In this document: piece after piece, positions 25,157 through 34,060 of the stretch | Layout of the letters: every line of letters begins with the position of its first letter | Numbering within the stretch: the first letter of the stretch is position 1 | Origin: a bacterium OM1 bin76 | GTDB lineage: Bacteria; Actinomycetota; Acidimicrobiia; Spongiisociales; ZC4RG35 | Direction: 5' to 3' | Length of the DNA stretch: 64,000 bases | Assembly: GCA_002238785.1 (NCBI GenBank) | Contig: MPNA01000001.1 | Span: 186,001 to 250,000 of the forward strand | Notes under the pieces: generated by a model | Database searches by the model: none | Told to the model about the DNA's origin: nothing | What the model saw: only the letters and a program-made list of their open reading frames with translations | Translations under genes and position numbers: made by a program

Positions 25157-26380
25157 ATGAAAAATACCACTCCTGAACTGCTCTCCGAATTCTCACGGGT
25201 GCTGGTGGGCGAGGCCGACCCGTTCCCTTTCTACTCACGAGCTCGCCGCCAAGCGCCACTGTTTTGGAGTCCCCGCATCGAGGGATGGGTGGCCTCCCGT
25301 CGCTCTGAAGTAGCGGAGGTGCTCCAGGACGAGACCCGCTTCGCACCCCTGATGGGCGGACCGGGGTCTTCGGCCATCCACGGGCGGGTGATCCTTCACA
25401 TGGAGGGACGGGAGCATCAGCGCCATTCCGCCCTCCTGAGCCGATGGATCCGGAACCGCGGAAGACTGGCCGGAGAGCTTCGCGACCTGACCGAGCAGAT
25501 CACCGCCCGACTGCTGGACGCATTGCCGTGGGACCGCCCTGCGGAACTTCATCAGGGTCTCAACACCTCGTTGCCAATGGAAGTGACCGCCACCATGATG
25601 GGCATCCCTGACGTGGCCCGCTTCCGACCCTGGTACGACGCCATCGGCAAGGCCAGCGTCACCAACATCAGAAACGATCCCGAGATCACCCGCAACGGCA
25701 TCGAAGCCCGCCAAGCTCTGGGCGAATACCTCGATCCGATCATCACCGACAAACGGCGGAATCCTACCCACGACCTGTTGTCGGAACTGTGCCGGGCGCA
25801 GATCGAAGGAGAGCGGCTTTCCACCGAGTTGATCGCCTCCACCTGTTCACTTCTCCTCGCCGCCGGGGTGGAAACCACCTCCCGGGGCTTATCCAACCTG
25901 ATGTGGGTGCTGTTCTCCGACCGGGACCTGTGGGAGAAGATCAGAGCAGACCGGACCCTGGTGCAAAGTGCCTGCGCCGAGATCCTCCGCTACCTGCCTC
26001 CCGCCCATGCCCTGGTCCGCAAGGCCAAGGTCGACACCGAACTGGCCGGTGTAGAAGTGGAAGCCGGAGACAAGATCATGGTGCTGTTGGGGTCGGCCAA
26101 CTGGGACGAGGCTCACTTCGAGAATCCCGAGGAGTTCCGGTTGCATCGCTTCGCCGACCGCGCCTTCCGACAGTTCACCCCCCGCTCGGACATCCTTCCT
26201 TTCGGCGCCGGAAAGCACCACTGCACCGGGTCGCTTCTGGCCCTGATGGAGATGGAGGTGGTGATCAACCGCTTCATGGACCGGGTGCGGTGGGCGCAAT
26301 GGGTGGATAGCCCTCCTCCCATGACCGGATACTCCCTCCGTTCCCCCGCCGACATAACCGTCAACCTGATCCCAGCTTAA
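25157..26380 (+). CDS. Cytochrome P450
   Basis: 407-residue soluble bacterial P450. I-helix oxygen-binding motif LLAAGVETTSRG (about 232-243), K-helix ExxR in EILR (about 275), and heme loop FGAGKHHCTG with ligand C356. It should hydroxylate or epoxidise an organic substrate using a ferredoxin system encoded elsewhere. It is divergent from the TRAP catabolic operon and shares its 145-bp control region, so co-regulation and a role in the same pathway are plausible. ATG at 25157 has no strong ribosome site. Confidence 0.92.
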   Translation: MKNTTPELLSEFSRVLVGEADPFPFYSRARRQAPLFWSPRIEGWVASRRSEVAEVLQDETRFAPLMGGPGSSAIHGRVILHMEGREHQRHSALLSRWIRNRGRLAGELRDLTEQITARLLDALPWDRPAELHQGLNTSLPMEVTATMMGIPDVARFRPWYDAIGKASVTNIRNDPEITRNGIEARQALGEYLDPIITDKRRNPTHDLLSELCRAQIEGERLSTELIASTCSLLLAAGVETTSRGLSNLMWVLFSDRDLWEKIRADRTLVQSACAEILRYLPPAHALVRKAKVDTELAGVEVEAGDKIMVLLGSANWDEAHFENPEEFRLHRFADRAFRQFTPRSDILPFGAGKHHCTGSLLALMEMEVVINRFMDRVRWAQWVDSPPPMTGYSLRSPADITVNLIPA

Positions 26381-26451
26381 GCGCGACGAGATCACCCATA
26401 ATGGGCCGTCCCCATCTCCAATGTGAACTCCGGGCGAGGAGAAGACCTTTA

Positions 26452-26480
26452 GGACTTAGTCACCGGACTTAGTCTATAAT
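26452..26480 (+). promoter_or_regulatory. Antitoxin promoter with direct-repeat operator
   Basis: Consensus -10 TATAAT at 26475-26480. Immediately upstream the decamer GGACTTAGTC occurs twice (26452-26461 and 26465-26474), 13 bp apart. The repeats cover the -35 region, as expected for an autorepressed toxin-antitoxin operon. Confidence 0.5.
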
Positions 26481-26508
26481 ATCGGTTGACCTGATCAGGA
26501 GGCCCGAC

Positions 26509-26745
26509 GTGACCGTCACTGTGAATGTGCACCAGGCCAAGACTCATCTGTCCCGGTTGATGGAACGCGCCCATGCCGGAGAACAGATCGTCCTGGCAAA
26601 GGCCGGCAAACCCTACGCGCTGTTGGGGCCACTACCGCCGTCGCCGACGACCCGCCGGCCCGGACGACTGTCCGGGGAGTATGTTGGCCCCGAGATTCTC
26701 CTGCCGCTGCCCGAGTCCGTCCTGGACGCCTGGGAGGGTAGTTGA
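26509..26745 (+). CDS. Phd/YefM-type antitoxin
   Basis: 78 residues. The N-terminal domain (VNVHQAKTHLSRLMERAHAG, EQIVLAKAGKPYALL) is the Phd fold that pairs with PIN toxins. The Pro/Arg-rich C-terminus binds the toxin. GTG at 26509 follows AGGAGG with ideal spacing. The stop overlaps the toxin start as TTGA. It should repress its own promoter through the direct repeats upstream. Confidence 0.88.
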   Translation: MTVTVNVHQAKTHLSRLMERAHAGEQIVLAKAGKPYALLGPLPPSPTTRRPGRLSGEYVGPEILLPLPESVLDAWEGS

Positions 26746-27131
26746 CCCGCCTGCTCTTGGACACCCACGCTTTACTGTGGTGGTGGACCGACGACGACAA
26801 CCTCTCCGACCAGGCCCGGCGGGCGATAGCCGACTCCGGCGCCGAGGTCCATGTCAGTGCTGCCAGCGCCTGGGAGATCTCCACGCTGCGGAGACTGGGA
26901 CGCATCGATCACGCCCCCAGCGCCGTCAGTCGCTTCCACGAACTCGTCGAGGCCGACGGTTTTCACCATCTCGCCATCACCCACTTTCATTGTCTGTGGG
27001 CCGGCGGTTACGCGGTGAAGCACCGGGATCCGTTCGATCGGTTGCTGGCCGCTCAAAGCGAACTGGAAGGGCTGACCCTGGTAACCACAGACACCACCTT
27101 CCAGCAGTTCCCGACCGTCGTTCTCTGGTAA
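26742..27131 (+). CDS. PIN-domain toxin (VapC-like)
   Basis: 129 residues. PIN nuclease core: LLLDTHALLWWW with the first Asp, SAASAWEISTLRRLGRI with the Glu, and HRDPFDRLLAAQ and LVTTDTTFQQF with later Asp residues. VapC toxins cut tRNA or rRNA. TTG at 26742 overlaps the antitoxin stop and has GGGAGGG before it. The module appears intact. Confidence 0.9.
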   Translation: MTRLLLDTHALLWWWTDDDNLSDQARRAIADSGAEVHVSAASAWEISTLRRLGRIDHAPSAVSRFHELVEADGFHHLAITHFHCLWAGGYAVKHRDPFDRLLAAQSELEGLTLVTTDTTFQQFPTVVLW

Positions 27132-27286
27132 AGCCAGCCGGCTCGCATCCCGAGGTGGTAATCGGTCACTTCGAATCTCTGACTTTCGACTTCGCCATAC
27201 AAACTCACCCACCACCGTAAGAAGAGCACCCTTGGATGCAGCATCAAGGCGGGTACCTCAAGAAGATGAAGCCCCCACGCTGCATT

Positions 27287-27327
27287 TTGGAACTGAATGT
27301 TCGTTCATTTATGCTGAACGAACATTC
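27287..27327 (+). promoter_or_regulatory. Promoter overlapped by TetR-type palindromic operator
   Basis: -35 TTGGAA (27287-27292) and -10 TATGCT (27310-27315), 17-bp spacer. A perfect 13-bp inverted repeat, GAATGTTCGTTCA (27295-27307) and TGAACGAACATTC (27315-27327), covers the spacer and the -10. This is the architecture of a repressor site controlling the ABC exporter operon. The TetR gene at 29574 is the obvious candidate regulator. Confidence 0.6.
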
Positions 27328-27347
27328 ATTCTTAGAGGAGGCGCTTC

Positions 27348-27530
27348 ATGCCGTTCACCGAATCTTCAATCCCCTACGCGGGCAGTCACGAGGCGGCCAC
27401 CGCCCGCGCCCCAGACATCCTGAACCTGTGCATTGCCAAAGCGCTATCGGGCGACGGGACCCGAGCGGTGACAGTCGTTGCGCCTCAGCCCACTGCGGCC
27501 AGGGAAGAACCGCAGCCGGGAGGATCATGA
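27348..27530 (+). CDS. Small leader protein coupled to the ABC exporter ATPase
   Basis: 60 codons from ATG at 27348, preceded by GAGGAGG at good spacing, better than the site of the ATPase itself. Its stop overlaps the ATPase ATG as ATGA. The product is soluble, low in charge and unlike known families. It lies right behind the operator-controlled promoter, so it is likely translated. It may be a true small protein or a device to open the ATPase start. Confidence 0.55.
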   Translation: MPFTESSIPYAGSHEAATARAPDILNLCIAKALSGDGTRAVTVVAPQPTAAREEPQPGGS

Positions 27531-28528
27531 AAAACGTAGTGGAGGCCTTTGGGCTGGTCAAGCACTATGGGGAAGTCGTGGCGTTGGACGGCTTGGACCT
27601 GGTCGTTACGGAAGGGTCGGTATACGGTCTGCTCGGTCCCAACGGAGCAGGGAAGACCACCGCGGTCTCGATTCTGGCGACGTTGCTGCGTCCCGACGCC
27701 GGATCTGCCCGGGTGGCCGGCGCCGACGTGTTGGAAGAGCCGGCATTGGTTCGTGAGAAGATCGGACTCTCCGGGCAGTACGCGGCCCTGGACGAACATC
27801 TCACCGGATTCGAGAATCTGGACATGATCGGACGCCTGTACCGACTGGGCCGGTCCCGCTCGCGGGCTCGCGCCGCAGAACTCCTGGAGGTCTTCGATCT
27901 CAGCGAGGCTGGGAACCGCCCGGTCAAGACCTACTCGGGCGGAATGCGGCGCAGGCTCGACCTGGCGGGCGCTCTGGTGGCCTCTCCCCCGGTACTGTTC
28001 CTGGACGAACCCACCACAGGTTTGGATCCTCGAAGCCGCATCGAGTTGTGGGGAGTAATCCGCGAACTGGTCGCCAGAGGCTCCACGCTCCTACTGACCA
28101 CCCAATATCTGGAGGAGGCCGATTACCTGGCCGATCGGATCATGGTGATCGACCGGGGACAGGAGATCGCCCAAGGCACCCCCGATGACCTGAAGACGAT
28201 GGTGGGAGGTGAGCGGATCGAGGTAACCGTTGCCTCTGTCAATGATCTTCCCAGAACCCAAGAGGTGTTGGAAGGTTTCGCAGTCGGCGATCTGGCATCG
28301 GAGGAGCGCAACCGGAAGGTGACCGTTCCCATCTCGGGAGGCGCGGCAGTATTGACCCGGGCTCTGCGGACCCTGGATGCCGCCGGTATCGATTTGCATG
28401 ACGTCGGACTCCGCCGTCCCACCCTCAACGACGTGTTTCTGACCCTGACCGGCCACACAGCCGAGCCGAGCAAGAACGGTCGGATGCCCGTAGCGAACTC
28501 GGCATCCAAGAAAGGAAGAAAGCGATGA
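27527..28528 (+). CDS. Drug-efflux type ABC transporter ATP-binding protein (DrrA-like)
   Basis: 333 residues. Walker A GPNGAGKTT (37-45), signature YSGGMRRRL (about 136), Walker B LFLDEPTTGLDP (about 158), and the C-terminal extension (after residue 220) found in DrrA-type exporters. The open frame extends 97 codons upstream, but ATG at 27527 has GGGAGG before it and starts the fold. It overlaps the permease start as ATGA. It powers export of a drug, lipid or secondary metabolite with the permease next door. Confidence 0.92.
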   Translation: MKNVVEAFGLVKHYGEVVALDGLDLVVTEGSVYGLLGPNGAGKTTAVSILATLLRPDAGSARVAGADVLEEPALVREKIGLSGQYAALDEHLTGFENLDMIGRLYRLGRSRSRARAAELLEVFDLSEAGNRPVKTYSGGMRRRLDLAGALVASPPVLFLDEPTTGLDPRSRIELWGVIRELVARGSTLLLTTQYLEEADYLADRIMVIDRGQEIAQGTPDDLKTMVGGERIEVTVASVNDLPRTQEVLEGFAVGDLASEERNRKVTVPISGGAAVLTRALRTLDAAGIDLHDVGLRRPTLNDVFLTLTGHTAEPSKNGRMPVANSASKKGRKR

Positions 28529-29331
28529 TAGGAATAACCCACCTGCTGGCAGACTCGATGGTCATAGCCAAACGGAATGTCATCAAAATCAAACGGGTGC
28601 CCGAAGTGCTCGTCTTCGTGCTGGTCGCCCCCACCATGATGACCCTGATGTTTTCCTATGTGTTCGGCGGTTCCATCAACATCTCCGACGGTTCCTACCG
28701 AGAGTTCTTGATCGCCGGCATCTTCGCCCAGTCGATGCTGTTTGGCGCCACCTCGACGAGTGTCGCCGTTGCCGAAGACAAGGAGAAGGGCATCATCGAC
28801 CGGTTCCGATCGCTGCCCATGTCTCAAAGCGCCGTTCTGGCCGGCCGAACGGCCAGCGACATAATCTACAACGTCCTGACTCTGTTCGTCATGAGTCTGA
28901 CAGGTCTGGTGGTGGGTTGGCGCATCAACACCAGCCTCTGGGAAGGCCTGGCGGGCTTCGGACTGCTGCTTGCCTTCTCCTACGCCTTCTCGTGGATCAT
29001 GGCCTTCGTCGGTGTGATGGTGCCCAGTGTCGAGGTGATTAACAACGCTGGCTTCATGGTTGTCATGCCGCTGACTTTCATTGCCAACACCTTCGTTCCG
29101 ATTGAGAACTTGCCCACCGTGCTCCGGGTCTTCGCGGAGTGGAATCCCATCTCGGCTCTTACGCAGGGTGCGAGGGAGTTGTTCGGGAACATCCCGCTCG
29201 GTGCTCCCGAACCCACGGTTTGGCCGCTTCAGAATCCGGTGGCCTACACGTTGATCTGGGTGTTGGTGATCATCGCGATCTTTGCACCGCTGGCGAATCT
29301 CGGCTACCGGAAGGCTGTAAAGCAAGGTTGA
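28525..29331 (+). CDS. ABC-2 type transporter permease (DrrB-like)
   Basis: 268 residues with six predicted membrane segments. The ABC-2 core is seen in GIFAQSMLFGATSTSVAVAE, DKEKGIIDRFRSLPMS and FIANTFVPIENLP. It pairs with the preceding ATPase, with which it overlaps by four bases. ATG at 28525 is behind GGAAG. No third gene follows in the unit before the TetR regulator, 242 bp on. Confidence 0.92.
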   Translation: MIGITHLLADSMVIAKRNVIKIKRVPEVLVFVLVAPTMMTLMFSYVFGGSINISDGSYREFLIAGIFAQSMLFGATSTSVAVAEDKEKGIIDRFRSLPMSQSAVLAGRTASDIIYNVLTLFVMSLTGLVVGWRINTSLWEGLAGFGLLLAFSYAFSWIMAFVGVMVPSVEVINNAGFMVVMPLTFIANTFVPIENLPTVLRVFAEWNPISALTQGARELFGNIPLGAPEPTVWPLQNPVAYTLIWVLVIIAIFAPLANLGYRKAVKQG

Positions 29332-29573
29332 CACTTCAACCCTCATTCACCGCCTGGCTTTGAGCAGAGGAACCCGATCCGAGACCCACCCGCCCAAAAG
29401 ATCAGCAGCCTCCTCAGAGCCAAGGTGTGTACGCTTTCCCTTACGGGACCTTGATGCCGCCGACCGTGCCGGTGCAACGCTTCAGGCATCGAAGGCGCCT
29501 TAGGGACAATGTGGCAATTCTCGTAGGAGCAGGCGGGAGTGAAGATCGAAGTCAACGCCGGCAAGGAAGCCAA

Positions 29574-30152
29574 ATGACCGTGCCGCCCCCACGCCTCGAC
29601 AACACCACGATCGACCGGCCGGCTCGGATCCGCCGAGCACTGCGGGAACTCGTAGCGGAGCGGGGGTTCCACGGCGCATCGATGAGCGCGATTGCGCGGG
29701 CGGCGGGGGTGGCAACCGGCACGGCCTACGTGCACTACTCCTCCAAGGAGGAGATCGTCATCGCTGCCTACGTCGAGGCCAAGAGGGACCTGCGAGAAGC
29801 TGTCAGCAAGGCAATTGGTCGACAGACATCTACTCGGGAACGGTTCGTGGCGCTGTGGTGCGCTACCTACCGACACTTCCAGACTGACCCGAATGTCCCA
29901 CGGTTTCTTCTGCAAGTCGAGCAATCGCCATTCAGTGGGCCGGCGCACGCCGCGGCCATGGCCGACCACGATGACTCCTTCAATGACTTATGTGCCGACC
30001 TGAGAGCAACATTGATCGACCTCCCTCCTTCGGTTCTCTACAACCTCGGCATCGCACCGGCATATTGCCTGGCCGCCGCCGGAGAATCCCTCTCGGACGC
30101 TCAGGTCCTCGCCACAGCCAATGCGTGCTGGCAGGCGGTCTCGGATCGCTGA
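29574..30152 (+). CDS. TetR/AcrR family transcriptional regulator
   Basis: 192 residues. The N-terminal HTH reads RRALRELVAERGFHGASMSA, then IARAAGVATGTAYVHYSSKE (residues about 15-55). The C-terminal ligand domain is all-helical and unassigned. ATG at 29574 is preferred (AAGGAAG before it) over an upstream in-frame start. It lies just downstream of the DrrAB-like exporter and probably binds the palindrome at 27295-27327, releasing it when the exported compound accumulates. Confidence 0.88.
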   Translation: MTVPPPRLDNTTIDRPARIRRALRELVAERGFHGASMSAIARAAGVATGTAYVHYSSKEEIVIAAYVEAKRDLREAVSKAIGRQTSTRERFVALWCATYRHFQTDPNVPRFLLQVEQSPFSGPAHAAAMADHDDSFNDLCADLRATLIDLPPSVLYNLGIAPAYCLAAAGESLSDAQVLATANACWQAVSDR

Positions 30153-30188
30153 GTTCGAGCGCCGCGAAGACCCGCAGCTTTACTCGAG

Positions 30189-32030
30189 TCACCCCGGGGC
30201 GCTTGAGGGTACGCCGGCAAATGTCGTGTCAGGGGTGGCGATGCGGCCCGCGCCGCCATCGGGGTAGCGCTCGGGGGTGATGATCCCGTTCAAGGCATCT
30301 CGGATGTAGGCGAGCAACGATTGCTGTGCGGCCGCTCCGAGTCTGGTCTGCCTCCCTTTCCCGAACAGATACTGGTCGCCACCGTCTGCCAGGAAGTCCA
30401 CCGTCGCAACGGTCACCTCAGGAGCGTCCTCCACCACCTCTCCACCGCGTACCAGAACGGCGCCGTTGTCCAATTCGACCAAGAGCACCCGCTCGCCGGA
30501 AGCCACGACCGCCCCGTCCTCAATGACTTGGGCAACCCCACCCGGATCGTAGACAAACCTCAGACCCGCCACTTGGGCAAACCGACCTGCCGACTCTTCG
30601 ACTCGCGACACCGCGTTTTCCAAGAGCACCTTCAACTGCGCCGCAGAGACTTCCTCCACAACTGTCAAAACATCGCTGAACGGAACGATGTCGAACGTAT
30701 CCAACTCGGTGACCGGGCCGGATGCAATCACCGCGTCGTTGCGGATGCCTCCCCCGTTCATGAGCGCCACATCCGGAAGGGGCGCGCCGAATACCGGCGC
30801 CAGGCGGCGAGCGTCCCACAGCAGCGCGTCGGCCACCAGATCACCCAGGTTGGTCTCCCCGGTGCGCAGGCCCGGAGATCGTCGCCCATCCAAGGGGTCC
30901 GCAGTTATCCCAACTGCCGTAGCTGCCAACTCTTTCAGAGCGGCCCGCACCGGATCCGTCACCTGGGCTTGGACTTGCGGGTGGGGCGCCACCGCATCCG
31001 GGTGGCCGTCGCCAGCCACTCGCCTCAAGCCACTGCCCTCCCCAACTGCGGTGACACTGCCGTCGGAGTCGATGTTCAGAACCAACCGGCCCACGTAGGT
31101 GTAATCACCGGGAGTGGTCACCACCGCCACCGGACTGCCGTCCGCCAGGGTGGCAGTGACGGGATAGGGAGCGTGAGGTTCTCCGTGTCCCGGCAGCAGC
31201 AGGGTCGACTCATCGGCCAACAGAGCGTTGCTGCCGCCGGCCACTATGGCATCCACACCGGTGAGATCCGCCGCCAACTCGATCTCATGGTCTAGAGACT
31301 GAAGATGAGTTGAGAGAATGATGATGTCAACACCTTCGCCGGTCAGACGATCGATCTCCGCCTGCACCACCTCGGCAACCATGGTGTTGACCGTCACGTT
31401 GCGAAGACTCGTGACGAAGGGAAGGTCCGCAGTGGTGGCACCGACTATTCCGATGCGGCGTCCCTCTTTGGTCACCACCACGGACGGGGCGATCCGACCC
31501 CGGTCGACCAGAGCTTGTAGGGCCGGTTCGCCGGACATGTCAAGATTGGCGCTAATGAATGGAACACTCCCGACCTCCTCAACGAGCCGGGCAACCAGGT
31601 CGGGCCCCAGATCGAACTCGTGGTTGCCGAAGGTGAGGGCGTCGTAACCGATGAGTTTGAGGGCGATGGCGTCATAGAACGGGCTGTCCTCTGCAAGGCT
31701 GGCCGACAACTCCGGGCCGCTCAGGACGTTGTCTCCCGAGGAAAGCGTGATCACCGCCGCGCCGTCCTCGACAGCCTCGGATCGCAACTGATGCACCAGG
31801 CCGGCAAACCGGGCCACTCCCCCAAAGTCGGGGAGGTCACCTGAGGCCTGAACGAGTTGCGATTCCCCATCGTTGTGATGGAGAATGACCAGCTTGAGAT
31901 CCCCCTCGTCCCCCAGCATTGTCAGAAAAGCCGCCACCAGCACCGCGACAATCACCGGAATCAAACTCCATCGGATCGGTCGGCCGGCCGTGCCCACCGG
32001 CGCTGCATCTTGACCTTCCGGCAGAGCCAC
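30189..32030 (-). CDS. Membrane-anchored 5'-nucleotidase/UDP-sugar hydrolase-like metallophosphatase
   Basis: 613 residues. An N-terminal anchor (SLIPVIVAVLVAAFLTML, about 22-39) precedes a metallophosphatase domain: ILHHNDGES, LSSGDNVLSG and TFGNHEFDLG. The C-terminal nucleotidase domain follows with LMNGGGIRNDAVI and VATVDFLADGGDQY. The usual GGHxH metal motif is GGSNALLAD here, and the first motif has DGES instead of a His-containing form, so metal binding may be altered. It should act outside the membrane on nucleotides or related phosphates. The gene is convergent with the TetR gene. Confidence 0.85.
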   Translation of the reverse strand: MALPEGQDAAPVGTAGRPIRWSLIPVIVAVLVAAFLTMLGDEGDLKLVILHHNDGESQLVQASGDLPDFGGVARFAGLVHQLRSEAVEDGAAVITLSSGDNVLSGPELSASLAEDSPFYDAIALKLIGYDALTFGNHEFDLGPDLVARLVEEVGSVPFISANLDMSGEPALQALVDRGRIAPSVVVTKEGRRIGIVGATTADLPFVTSLRNVTVNTMVAEVVQAEIDRLTGEGVDIIILSTHLQSLDHEIELAADLTGVDAIVAGGSNALLADESTLLLPGHGEPHAPYPVTATLADGSPVAVVTTPGDYTYVGRLVLNIDSDGSVTAVGEGSGLRRVAGDGHPDAVAPHPQVQAQVTDPVRAALKELAATAVGITADPLDGRRSPGLRTGETNLGDLVADALLWDARRLAPVFGAPLPDVALMNGGGIRNDAVIASGPVTELDTFDIVPFSDVLTVVEEVSAAQLKVLLENAVSRVEESAGRFAQVAGLRFVYDPGGVAQVIEDGAVVASGERVLLVELDNGAVLVRGGEVVEDAPEVTVATVDFLADGGDQYLFGKGRQTRLGAAAQQSLLAYIRDALNGIITPERYPDGGAGRIATPDTTFAGVPSSAPG

Positions 32031-32060
32031 GTCTATTCGACCCTTCCCACCATGGGGGAT

Positions 32061-32564
32061 CTAGAGGTACGGATTGGCGTATGGGCTCTCTACCTGGAAG
32101 GGCCTTCCCTCTTCTCCGAACTGGATCAACTCGATCGAGATGCCATCGGGATCGCGCAGATAACAAGTGAGAGCTCCCTCATACCTGCCCCAGGCGCACC
32201 GGACCGGCTCAGCGGATCGGAACTCGGCGCGTCCCTTCATCCTCTGGTAATCGCGGTGAATGTCGTGCGTCTCCAGACACAGATGGGTGTTGCCGGCGTT
32301 GTAGGTTGCCATGTCGACCCGGCCCGGCTCAGGGTTGTGGTATTGCAGCATCTCCAGCACCGTGCCTCCGGGCAGAGCCCAGAAGGCGCCCGACATGTCG
32401 CAGTTGGGGTATCCCACGATGTCTCCGACATAGTCCTCTATCTCGGCGGCTATCCAGGTGCCCTGCATGAACGGCTCTTCTTCCAGAAAGTAACTCCACC
32501 AGGGGACCGACACCTCCAGGTCCGTCACGGTTATCCCGATGTGGTCGATCGACTTGAAACCCAT
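32061..32564 (-). CDS. VOC family (glyoxalase/dioxygenase fold) protein
   Basis: 167 residues, two VOC modules. IDHIGITVTDLEVSVPWW supplies the first metal His, NTHLCLETHDIHRDY the second, and YLRDPDGISIELIQF the Glu at the end. Such proteins are lyases, dioxygenases or resistance proteins; the substrate is unknown. ATG at 32564 follows AGGAGG, better than the GTG one codon upstream. It is 30 bases upstream of the nucleotidase start on the same strand and probably cotranscribed. Confidence 0.85.
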   Translation of the reverse strand: MGFKSIDHIGITVTDLEVSVPWWSYFLEEEPFMQGTWIAAEIEDYVGDIVGYPNCDMSGAFWALPGGTVLEMLQYHNPEPGRVDMATYNAGNTHLCLETHDIHRDYQRMKGRAEFRSAEPVRCAWGRYEGALTCYLRDPDGISIELIQFGEEGRPFQVESPYANPYL

Positions 32565-32739
32565 CACCTACCTCCTGGGCAACCCCACCACCACATTTGC
32601 AGTGACGGGTTTTCCGCACTAGTCGTTAAAACTGGGCTTGGTAACGATGCTACCTCTCGGCCCACCCCGCCTGCCCGTAACTCACACCCTCGCAAAGTTC
32701 AGAAGTCCCCCCATCTCCCGTCCCGGACGATTCCGCAAA

Positions 32740-32758
32740 GCTAGCCTCCGAGAATGGA
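32740..32758 (+). promoter_or_regulatory. Conserved upstream box of transporter copy 1
   Basis: GCTAGCCTCCGAGAATGGA. The core GCTARCCTCCG recurs before all three transporter paralogues. It ends its core 92 bases before the start codon. TAGCCT could be a -10 hexamer. Confidence 0.4.
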
Positions 32759-32842
32759 TAGAGCCGCGTGGGCCGCCACGCGTCGAGTTTACGTGTCGAC
32801 ACCCCCTGCCGCGCCCAAGCGGAGAGCGGGACCGAACGACTG

Positions 32843-33862
32843 GTGAGCCCCACCACCAAGGGGACACTCTGGGCGGTGAGCGCGGTCGCCTTCGGATCCT
32901 GGTTGCCCCTGTTCTATCTCTTCACCCACATCAGCGACGATCCCTTCGTGTGGCGCTCCTGGATGATCATCTTCCAGAATGTGGCGATGATCCCAGTGTT
33001 CATGCTGATTCCCGCCAAGAACAAGAGATGGCGGGAAAAGACCCGTGGACTGCTGCTCTACTGGGGAGAAGACGGCACGCCCAAGCGCATCGCAAGTCCG
33101 CTGGATATGCTGCGAACTCCGGCGTTGTGGATGGTGATCTCCTTCGCTCTCGACCTGGCGTTCTGGGTCTGGGCGGCAACCCTGATCGACCCGCTGGTGG
33201 TCACCATCATCTTCCAGTTGGCCTTAATCGGATTGGTGTGGATGGCGGCCCGGCTGGGCCGAAAGGTCTCCGCAGGCGACCGCACCTCCCCGCACGTCAT
33301 AAGCAGGAAGCACTGGACCCTGATGGTCATCTCCTTTGTGGGCGCCGCCCTGGTCATATGGTCGGAGACCGGCGAGGTAGAAACCATGAACTGGCTGGGA
33401 ATAGCTGTGGCGGTGGCCGGCGCCGGAACGGCTGCCGGAAGTATGTGGGGAACCGTCTCCACCGGACGCATCATGGGATGGCCGGGCATCGACCCCAACG
33501 AACTGGTGTGGAACGCCACCTTTTCGGCGGTGGCCGGACGGTTTCTCTCCCTGCCATTGACTCTGGCCGCAAGCGCTCTGTTCTTCCCGCCGACCGACCG
33601 CAGCTTCGAACTCACCGGGACCACGCTGGGTTTCCTCAGCCTGCTTGGAGTGTTCAACGCGGCTGGAGCATTCAGTCACCGGTATTCCCTCTATGTCACC
33701 TCCAGTTTGAGTGTGCAGCGGATCATGTTCTTCTCCCCGGTCCTGCAGATGCTGTGGATATGGCTCTTCGCCGACGTCTCCATCGCCAACCCCCAGGCCC
33801 TGCTGATCGGCGCCGGGATCGTACTCATCTCCAACCTGGGCTGGCAGAGCAAGACCATGTGA
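32843..33862 (+). CDS. EamA/DMT-like multispan transporter, paralogue 1
   Basis: 339 residues with about ten hydrophobic segments. Opening PTTKGTLWAVSAVAFGSWLP, then THISDDPFVWRSW and, near the end, YVTSSLSVQRIMFF with LFADVSIANPQALLIG. The layout suggests a drug/metabolite transporter-like fold, but the family was not firmly identified. GTG at 32843 is chosen because it gives exactly 339 residues in all three paralogues, while the open frame is longer. The substrate is unknown. Three copies in a row suggest dosage need or divergent substrate range. Confidence 0.72.
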   Translation: MSPTTKGTLWAVSAVAFGSWLPLFYLFTHISDDPFVWRSWMIIFQNVAMIPVFMLIPAKNKRWREKTRGLLLYWGEDGTPKRIASPLDMLRTPALWMVISFALDLAFWVWAATLIDPLVVTIIFQLALIGLVWMAARLGRKVSAGDRTSPHVISRKHWTLMVISFVGAALVIWSETGEVETMNWLGIAVAVAGAGTAAGSMWGTVSTGRIMGWPGIDPNELVWNATFSAVAGRFLSLPLTLAASALFFPPTDRSFELTGTTLGFLSLLGVFNAAGAFSHRYSLYVTSSLSVQRIMFFSPVLQMLWIWLFADVSIANPQALLIGAGIVLISNLGWQSKTM

Positions 33863-33957
33863 CCCGGACCGGGACAACTCTGGCTTCACGATGTGGATTC
33901 CCGATTGCATGTCCCGATTGTCATACCTGCCCACTCCCAAATCGGCGACAACGAAAA

Positions 33958-33976
33958 GCTAACCTCCGAGAATGGA
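33958..33976 (+). promoter_or_regulatory. Conserved upstream box of transporter copy 2
   Basis: GCTAACCTCCGAGAATGGA, 18 of 19 bases identical to the copy-1 box and at the same distance (92 bases after the core) from the start codon. The surrounding leader sequence is not conserved. Confidence 0.4.
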
Positions 33977-34060
33977 CGTTGCCTCGCCACCAGTAACCCG
34001 GCGGGGCGCCAGATTGCCAGCCTTCAACAGACCAAAGCCGCCGCCAGGGTTGTTGGACCG

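Noticed and set aside
23149-25176. 675-codon plus-strand open frame opposite dctP
   Set aside because: A shadow of the GC-rich dctP gene; no domain, and it mirrors the tandem repeat of the true gene.
28123-29346. 407-codon minus-strand frame opposite the ABC exporter
   Set aside because: Shadow; the plus strand encodes a clear ATPase and permease pair.
32638-33996. 452-codon frame overlapping transporter copy 1
   Set aside because: Arg/Pro/Gly-rich shadow; the three-copy conservation fixes the true frame.
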